Shown here one piece after another: positions 7,171 through 12,273 of a stretch of 12,273 nucleotides of DNA. The notes under the pieces were generated by a model. The model made no database searches and was not told where the DNA came from. It saw nothing but the letters and a program-made list of their open reading frames with translations. The position numbers and the translations under genes are program-made. The DNA comes from CAUTXO01 sp963542625 (GTDB lineage: Bacteria > Campylobacterota > Campylobacteria > Campylobacterales > SZUA-545): NCBI GenBank assembly GCA_963542625.1, contig CAUTXO010000048.1, positions 1-12,273 of the forward strand. Reading direction: 5' to 3'. Positions within the stretch are counted from its first letter, which is position 1. Every line of letters begins with the position of its first letter.

Positions 7171-7769
7171 TTACACATTGCGCTTTGAACTTACCTTTTT
7201 CCTAATTAGCTTTGCCGGGACGCCGCCAACAAGGCTAAAGGGTTCAACATCTTTGGTTACAACGCTACCGGCGGCAATGACGGAGCTTCTGCCGATTTTT
7301 GTATTTGTTGTAATCACGCAATTTGACGCTATCCAAATATCATCTTCTAGGATAATTTCTCCACAGGTATCGCCCTGCAACATAAACGGCACATCCGGAT
7401 TTTTGTAATTGTGATTAACCGCCATCAAAACGCAATTGGGGCCAATGGAGCAATTATCACCAATGGTAATCTTGCCCTCAAAGGCTCCAAGCTGCGAGTT
7501 GGTATTTATGCCAAAGTTGTTGCCTAGAGCAATTCCCCCCCCCTATGGGCATAAATGTAGGAATTTTTCTTGAAAGTTACGTTTGCGCCTAGACTGATAT
7601 ATTTAAAGCCAACGATCGTAACGCCGCTATCTATTCTAAAAAATCCGTTTGTCTTTTTAAAAAGCGGCTTGTAAGCTAAATACCGCAGCCGCACGCCTAT
7701 TTCCGTTGGTATCAAAGCAAAAAACGTGACGTAAATTTGCGCCAATAACCTAAAAATTTTTCCTAGCAA
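7171..7769 (-). CDS. Phase-variable hexapeptide acyltransferase, frame broken at G9 (OFF)
   Basis: The gene begins at a TTG (7769) with a strong AAGGAGA site. It reads through a basic N-terminus and early beta-helix turns (VTIVGFKYISLGANVTFKKNSYIYA), then meets nine Gs (7535-7543) and stops at TAG after 81 residues. With 10 or 7 Gs the frame would join the downstream frame without a stop, giving 199 residues: GNNFGINTNSQLGAFEGKITIG, the catalytic-type His in MAVNHNY, WIASNCVITTNTKIG, and the classic end AAGSVVTKDVEPFSLVGGVPAKLI. With 8 Gs it stops soon after. The full product is a left-handed beta-helix acetyl/acyltransferase of the kind that decorates surface polysaccharides. It lies 37 bases after pilT on the same strand. 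The acceptor sugar is unknown. A sequencing error in the tract is the alternative to true switching. Confidence 0.88.
7535..7543 (-). repeat. G9 homopolymer contingency tract
   Basis: Nine consecutive G on the coding (minus) strand lie within codons 74-77 of the acyltransferase. Poly-G tracts of this length are the standard slipped-strand switch of Campylobacter surface genes. As sequenced it is out of frame. Confidence 0.9.
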
Positions 7770-7806
7770 CCGGTCTCCTTAAAACCCTAATCCAAACGCG
7801 GGGCGG

Positions 7807-8871
7807 TTAAATAAGCCCTAGCGCTTTTTTTAGTTCGTCCCTGTTAGAAGCAAACTTCACGGCAACTTCTTGCGACATTTTTTGCTCTCTAACGCAGCGC
7901 ACAAGCTCTTGCGTTTGCGTTTGCATTTTTGTATGCCCTTGGTTTAGCTGCATTTGGCCGTAGATCTGGTGAATCTTGTCATCGCGGATTAGATTGGCAA
8001 TCGCGGGCGTGTTGATAAGGATCTCCTGCACGCATTGACGTCCGCCAGCAATAAGAGGGACGAGAAATTGCGAAATTACCGCCTTGAGAGTTAGCGAAAG
8101 TTGCGTGCGGATTAGCGCTTGCTCATCAGATGGGAAAACATTGACGATACGGTTGATAGTCTGCGGCGCGGAGTTTGTGTGGAGCGTCCCAAGCACCAAG
8201 TGGCCAGTTTCTGCGGCGGTGATGGCGGATCTTATCGTCTCCACGTCGCGCATTTCGCCTATGTATATGATGTCTGGATCTTGGCGCAAAGCGTATTTGA
8301 GCGCCTTGTTAAAGCTAAAGGTATCAGATCCTACCGTGCGCTGTGAGACAATCGATTTTTTATGCTCGTGCACGAATTCTACTGGATCTTCTATCGTTAA
8401 AATGTGCTTGCTTTGGTGCTCGTTAATCTCATTAATAAACGACGCCATCGTGGTAGATTTACCGCTGCCCGTTGGACCTGTAACTAGAATTAGCCCCTTT
8501 TCAAGGTCGGCAAGCTCTTTGATAACAAGCGGTTGGTTTAGCTCATCTAGCGTCGGCACTTTGGTAGGGATCACGCGAAACGCCGCTGAGAGATTGGAGC
8601 GCTCAAAATACACGTTACCGCGAAAGCGCCCAACGCCCTTTACGTTAATGGCAAAGTCAAGCTCCTTGTTTTCTTCTAGCTCCTTTTTTTGCAGCTCCGT
8701 CATAATGGAGTAGCAAAAGCTTTGCACTTCTTGCGATGAAAGTTTTGCCATATCAAGCGGCTTTAAAACGCCGTTAATTCTGATCTGCGGCTCGGTGCCG
8801 ACGATTAAGTGCAAGTCTGACGCATTGTTTGCCACAACGGTTTTTAGCAATTGCTCTAGTGTAATTTCCAT
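7807..8871 (-). CDS. pilT: Type IV pilus retraction ATPase PilT
   Basis: PilT is the hexameric cytoplasmic ATPase that pulls back type IV pili in twitching and DNA uptake. The 354-residue product has full family length. It shows the N-terminal PAS-like domain (SDLHLIVGTEPQIRING, 18-33), Walker A GPTGSGKST (132-140), the Asp box TIEDPVEFVHEHKKS (159-173), Walker B DPDIIYIGEMRD (198-209), the His box LGTLHTNSA (227-235) and the C-terminal AIANLIRDDKIHQI (290-303), close to the AIRNLIRE signature that separates PilT from PilB. The ATG has an AAAGGA site and lies 18 bases after gatC, so the two are co-transcribed. No other pilus gene is in the window. Confidence 0.96.
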   Translation of the reverse strand: MEITLEQLLKTVVANNASDLHLIVGTEPQIRINGVLKPLDMAKLSSQEVQSFCYSIMTELQKKELEENKELDFAINVKGVGRFRGNVYFERSNLSAAFRVIPTKVPTLDELNQPLVIKELADLEKGLILVTGPTGSGKSTTMASFINEINEHQSKHILTIEDPVEFVHEHKKSIVSQRTVGSDTFSFNKALKYALRQDPDIIYIGEMRDVETIRSAITAAETGHLVLGTLHTNSAPQTINRIVNVFPSDEQALIRTQLSLTLKAVISQFLVPLIAGGRQCVQEILINTPAIANLIRDDKIHQIYGQMQLNQGHTKMQTQTQELVRCVREQKMSQEVAVKFASNRDELKKALGLI

Positions 8872-8889
8872 TTATTTCCTTTTTTTGGT

Positions 8890-9177
8890 TTACTCAATAA
8901 TCTTTGGCACTTTGAAAAAATCGCCGTCCATATCGGGCGCGCCCTTGCTAAGATCTTCAAAAACGTTGCTTTTGGCGGGCAGATCTTCCCTTAGCCGCGC
9001 GGGGCGACCATCTATAGAAAACCTATCCGCCGCGCCGCTTGTGTCAAGATCGTTAATACTCTGGGCAAAGTCCAAAATATCGCCTAAACTTTTCTTGACG
9101 CCTTCTTTTTTGTCATCTGATATGTGAAGGTAAGCAAGCTTTTCTAGCCGCTGTAACAATTCGTCCGTGATTTCCAT
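8890..9177 (-). CDS. gatC: Asp/Glu-tRNA amidotransferase subunit C
   Basis: GatC holds the GatA-GatB complex together, which converts Glu-tRNA(Gln) and Asp-tRNA(Asn) to the correct amide; most Campylobacterota need it because they lack GlnRS and/or AsnRS. The 95-residue product has the usual size and the typical marks: LLQRLEKLAYLHI at the start, ILDFAQSINDLDTSG in the middle, LREDLP, and the ending FFKVPKIIE. I start at ATG 9177, with AAGG 8 bases upstream; the frame runs 22 codons further back but only into the divergent promoter region. The gene is first in the gatC-pilT-acyltransferase unit. Confidence 0.93.
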   Translation of the reverse strand: MEITDELLQRLEKLAYLHISDDKKEGVKKSLGDILDFAQSINDLDTSGAADRFSIDGRPARLREDLPAKSNVFEDLSKGAPDMDGDFFKVPKIIE

Positions 9178-9202
9178 AAAGCCAACCTTGATTTTTGAAA
9201 AT

Positions 9203-9226
9203 ATTTTACGCAAATTCTGATAAAAT
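9203..9226. promoter_or_regulatory. Divergent -10 boxes for gatC and ccsBA
   Basis: TAAAAT on the minus strand (9208 to 9203) suits gatC, with a leader near 20 bases. TGATAAAAT on the plus strand (9218-9226) is an extended -10 box that suits ccsBA and would place its transcript start near 9233. The two boxes are only 12 bases apart, so the promoters should exclude each other. Confidence 0.4.
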
Positions 9227-11966
9227 GAACGCCAAATCCGCACGAAAAGGCTCGTTTTTGAAACAAAAATTCCCCCTACTAGCCCCGCTTTTTAATGGTT
9301 TTTTATCATTCGCGTTCATACTCGCAATGCTTTTTGTTCTAGCGCTTGGCGCTGGCGTGGCAACTTTTATAGAAAAATACTACACAAGCGACGTTGCAAA
9401 ATATTTTGTCTATAACGCGCATTGGTATGAAGCCGTGATGATCTTGCTTGCCGTCTCCATCATCGGCGTTATCTGTCGCTTTAGGCTTTGGCGCAAACCC
9501 GGAATGTTTTTTTTGCACTTTGGATTCGTCGTGATCTTAATAGGCGCTGGGCTTACGCGGTATTTTGGGCAAGAGGGGATCTTGCACCTAGCGCAGGGCG
9601 AAACAAAGGATTATTACTACTCAGAGTTTCCATATTTCACCGTGCAAAGCGGGAATTTTGAAGGCAAGGCGCGCCTTGAGATCTTGCCGATAAAATTTAA
9701 CTACTTTAACGAAACCTTCAAAATAGGTGGCAAGGATTTTGGCGCAAAGCTTGTATCCATCAGGCAAAAGGCGGCAAAGGGTTATAGGTATTTCACCTTG
9801 CAATTTGAGCTCTCTTACGCGGGCAAGACGCAGATCCTAGCAATCGACGGCAACAACAAAGCCCCCGCGCAAAGCAAGGAGATAAGCTTTGACGGCGTGC
9901 CATTTCTTGTGTCTTGGGGGCAAGAAAGGGTCGCGCTGCCGTTTAAGGTGGGGCTAAAGCGCTTTGTTTTGGATAGATACCCGGGCTCGCAAATGGCGTC
10001 GTCTTACAAAAGCGAAGTAGAAATTAGCGACGAGCGCGGCAAGTTCGACTACGATATTTATATGAATCACACCCTAACGCACAAGGGCTACAAGCTTTTC
10101 CAAACTTCTTACGATATGAACGAGCAAGGGACGTTTTTGACGGTGAATAAAGATCCGGGCAAGATCCCTACATACATTGGCTACGTGCTTTTGGCGCTTG
10201 GCTTTTTGCTTGGGATCTTTAGCAAGCAAAGCCGTTTTATGCAGCTTAGATCTAGCCTTGCGGGGCGGCTTGGCGCGCTGGTGCTAGCCGCGGCGATGTT
10301 TTACCCAAGCGCCGCAGCCCTTGCGAGCGACAATTTTGCGAGCGACAACATCGAAGCCTACAAGCTAAGATCTTGGGAGCATTCTAAAAAAATCGCCGCC
10401 TTGCCCGTGCAAGATCCAAGCGGGCGGATAAAGCCCCTTGATAGCGTCGCGCTAGAAGTTGCCAACAAGCTCATCAAAAAAAGCTCGATTTTTGGGCTAA
10501 CGCACACGCAAATACTCCTGGCGATGATGACAAACCCGCTAGAGTGGAAGAAAAACCGTATGATACGCGTGTCCGACCCAGCCATTCGCAAGATCTTAGG
10601 GCTTGAAAAAGACGACAAATACATAGCTTTTAAAGACGTTTTGACAGAGCGCGGCTACGTTTTAGCGCCCTATTTGCAAACCGCGCACCGCACGCCGCCA
10701 GCAAAACGCAGCGTGTTTGACAAAGAAATTATCAAGCTTGACGAGCGGCTAAACATCGCCTTTATGATCTACGCTAACTCGCTTATCAAGATCTTTCCAA
10801 AGCCCTCAAGCGGCGATGACAAATGGTATAGCGTTCAAGAAGTGATGTCGGCAGATTGGGCGCAAAATGACACGGACGGCATTAAAAAAACGATAGAAAA
10901 TTACTTTAACGCCATCGGTGCAAATGACTACCGCGCGGCGGATCTTGCCCTTGATGAAATGAAAGCGTATCAAAAAAAACACACGCCGCAAATCGTGCCG
11001 AGAGCTTCAAAAATTAGCGCTGAGATCTTATCTAATAGGATAAGCATCTTTGAAAAACTCACGCCCGCTTACCTTTTGCTGGGGATCTTTATGCTTTTTT
11101 ACGGGCTTGCAAATGTTTTCAGGGGCAAGGAAAGCCACGCGCTTAGTGCCATTCTTACGCTTGGCGTTTTTGTGGCGGCGGTTTTTCACACAGCGGGGCT
11201 CTTGCTTAGGTGGTATATCAGCGATCACGCGCCTTGGAGCGACTCCTATGAATCCTTAATTTACATCGCGTGGGCGTCCGTGATTGCGGGCATTGCGCTA
11301 TTTAGGCGGTATATGCTCGTTTTTGGCGCGAGTGTTTTTCTAGCCGCAATCGTGATGTTTGTGGCGCACCTAAGCTGGCTAGATCCGCAGATTACAAACC
11401 TAGTCCCCGTCTTAAAATCTTTCTGGCTCACCATTCACGTCTCCGTCATCACGGCAAGTTACGCCTTTTTGGCAATCGGCGCGCTGCTTGGCTTCATAAC
11501 GCTTGTTTTGCTCCCTTTGAGCGCCCGCGCGCACCTGCGCCAAAGCACCGCGGGGCTTGCTAGCATTAATGAAATGTCTTTAATCATCGGGCTTGCAATG
11601 CTAACAGTCGGTAATTTTTTAGGCGGCGTGTGGGCAAATGAAAGCTGGGGGCGCTACTGGGGCTGGGATCCTAAAGAAACGTGGTCGATGGTTTCTATCG
11701 TCGTGTATGTCATCATCTTGCACCTGCGCTTCATTCCAAAACTAAACAGCGTTTTTGTCTTTTCGCTGATGAGCGTGCTCGGGTTTTACTCCATTTTAAT
11801 GACCTACTTTGGCGTGAATTTTTACCTAACCGGGCTTCATTCATATGCGCAAGGCGAGCCAAATAAAGTCGGCATTTACGCGCTTTTTAGCCTGTTTGTC
11901 GTTGCTGCCATCGCCTTACTGGCGTATTACAAAAAGCCGCGCGAGCACGTAAATTCTAAAAACTAG
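9225..11966 (+). CDS. ccsBA: Fused cytochrome c haem lyase CcsBA (ResB-CcsA)
   Basis: This one-piece system II synthase exports haem and joins it to CXXCH motifs of c-type cytochromes in the periplasm. Of 913 residues, the first part is ResB/CcsB (membrane segments near 25-48, 68-84 and 95-111, with FFLHFGF around His98, and a last one near 315-335 after a large periplasmic domain). A second periplasmic part begins LPVQDPSGRIKPLDS, and the C-terminal part is CcsA with the haem-binding WWD motif WGRYWGWDPKETW (808-820). Candidate haem ligands are His668 (HAPWSDSYES), His738 (TIHVSV) and His872 (GLHSYA). The length fits fused forms of Helicobacter. The start is uncertain: ATG 9225 has no ribosome site and overlaps a -10-like box, while TTG 9258 has AAAAGG 7 bases upstream and would give 902 residues. 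Confidence 0.95.
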   Translation: MNAKSARKGSFLKQKFPLLAPLFNGFLSFAFILAMLFVLALGAGVATFIEKYYTSDVAKYFVYNAHWYEAVMILLAVSIIGVICRFRLWRKPGMFFLHFGFVVILIGAGLTRYFGQEGILHLAQGETKDYYYSEFPYFTVQSGNFEGKARLEILPIKFNYFNETFKIGGKDFGAKLVSIRQKAAKGYRYFTLQFELSYAGKTQILAIDGNNKAPAQSKEISFDGVPFLVSWGQERVALPFKVGLKRFVLDRYPGSQMASSYKSEVEISDERGKFDYDIYMNHTLTHKGYKLFQTSYDMNEQGTFLTVNKDPGKIPTYIGYVLLALGFLLGIFSKQSRFMQLRSSLAGRLGALVLAAAMFYPSAAALASDNFASDNIEAYKLRSWEHSKKIAALPVQDPSGRIKPLDSVALEVANKLIKKSSIFGLTHTQILLAMMTNPLEWKKNRMIRVSDPAIRKILGLEKDDKYIAFKDVLTERGYVLAPYLQTAHRTPPAKRSVFDKEIIKLDERLNIAFMIYANSLIKIFPKPSSGDDKWYSVQEVMSADWAQNDTDGIKKTIENYFNAIGANDYRAADLALDEMKAYQKKHTPQIVPRASKISAEILSNRISIFEKLTPAYLLLGIFMLFYGLANVFRGKESHALSAILTLGVFVAAVFHTAGLLLRWYISDHAPWSDSYESLIYIAWASVIAGIALFRRYMLVFGASVFLAAIVMFVAHLSWLDPQITNLVPVLKSFWLTIHVSVITASYAFLAIGALLGFITLVLLPLSARAHLRQSTAGLASINEMSLIIGLAMLTVGNFLGGVWANESWGRYWGWDPKETWSMVSIVVYVIILHLRFIPKLNSVFVFSLMSVLGFYSILMTYFGVNFYLTGLHSYAQGEPNKVGIYALFSLFVVAAIALLAYYKKPREHVNSKN

Positions 11967-12178
11967 CGGTTAAAAAACGGGGGGGAGTAAGATCTAAGCT
12001 CCAGATCTCTTGGCAGTCCTTACTTGCTTGGCGCAAGGCTAGGCAAACGTGAAGCAAGTTCTAAGATCTTGCCCCCCTTGCTTGCGGCTATATACTTGGC
12101 TGTCAAGCTTTGGTGTGTATCCGCCAGTGCTTCTATTTTGCGCTGACTGAGTGGGTTATATAAGCTATTCTTGCAATA

Positions 12179-12199
12179 CACTAACCGTATTGGTTAGTG
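12179..12199. other. Perfect hairpin, 8-bp stem
   Basis: CACTAACC-GTATT-GGTTAGTG is a perfect inverted repeat with a five-base loop. It could be an RNA hairpin or a dyad operator; no T-run follows on either strand. Confidence 0.7.
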
Positions 12200-12204
12200 G
12201 TAAA

Positions 12205-12226
12205 TACCCCGCTTATGTGCGGGGTA
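12205..12226. terminator. GC-rich hairpin, possible terminator
   Basis: TACCCCGC-TTATGT-GCGGGGTA is a perfect 8-bp stem with a six-base loop, five bases after the preceding hairpin. It looks like a terminator stem, but neither strand gives a proper T-run (the minus strand continues TTTACC). It may end a transcript from beyond the window or act as an attenuator. Confidence 0.4.
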
Positions 12227-12273
12227 AAATGGCAATTAATATGCTTCGTTTGCAAGAGACAATTTTGCTGTTT

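Larger units (their letters stand above)
11967..12273. other. Hairpin-rich non-coding region after ccsBA
   Basis: No gene can be supported here. Contents in order: a G7 run (11979-11985), three AGATCT sites, ACTTGCTT (12022-12029), AAGCAAGT (12052-12059) and CTTGCTT (12077-12083). The middle element can pair with either of the other two, giving mutually exclusive stems. C6 lies at 12072-12077. Two tight hairpins follow near the window end. The arrangement resembles a structured leader or small RNA, but no known class is recognised. Confidence 0.4.

Noticed and set aside
12086..12140. tRNA-like or SRP-like RNA in the last spacer
   Set aside because: No cloverleaf, T-loop GTTCRA or CCA end, and no SRP core motif could be found.
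12229..12273. Start of a gene at the window end (MAINMLRLQETILLF, open to the edge)
   Set aside because: Only 15 codons are visible, with the hairpin stem ending two bases before the ATG and no clear ribosome site; it cannot be supported without further sequence.

Overview
The window looks like a chromosomal segment of a Campylobacterales bacterium, probably a Campylobacter-type species with a GC content in the mid-40s (judged by eye). The evidence is the gene set: a one-piece CcsBA cytochrome c synthase, a lipid A pair resembling Helicobacter pylori lpxE/eptA, a gatC-pilT pair, TATAAT-type -10 boxes without clear -35 boxes, and a gene switched by a poly-G tract. The species cannot be fixed from sequence alone; oral or gut Campylobacter of higher GC would fit.

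Layout. 1-1817 (minus): a TolC-type outer membrane channel followed, with a 4-base overlap, by a membrane fusion protein that runs off the window; together they are the start of a tripartite efflux operon. 1983-2705 (plus): dapF, for lysine/peptidoglycan precursor synthesis, divergent from the efflux operon. 2731-3875 (minus): a two-gene unit, a periplasmic SIMPL protein and a small two-helix membrane protein, converging on dapF. 3952-6895 (plus): a lipid A/envelope modification operon with eptC (phosphoethanolamine transferase), a strange 0.75 kb GATC-repeat block that is open in one frame, and an lpxE-type phosphatase. 6896-7170: non-coding. 7171-9177 (minus): gatC, pilT and a hexapeptide acyltransferase whose reading frame is broken at a G9 tract (phase OFF as sequenced). 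9225-11966 (plus): ccsBA. 11967-12273: a hairpin-rich spacer with no gene I can support.

How the genes relate. Much of the window concerns the cell envelope: efflux, lipid A head-group editing, twitching/DNA-uptake retraction motor, a phase-variable surface acyltransferase and periplasmic haem attachment. The lpxE/eptC pair is expected to remove the lipid A 1-phosphate and put phosphoethanolamine on it, which lowers surface charge and resists cationic peptides.

The most unusual signals are at DNA level. The palindrome AGATCT occurs about 40 times where about 3 are expected, in genes, spacers and on every part of the window, and it condenses into a 12-bp-periodic array inside the eptC-lpxE operon. 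This resembles the highly iterated palindromes of cyanobacteria. The second strong signal is the G9 switch in the acyltransferase gene, where 10 (or 7) Gs would restore a 199-residue protein.
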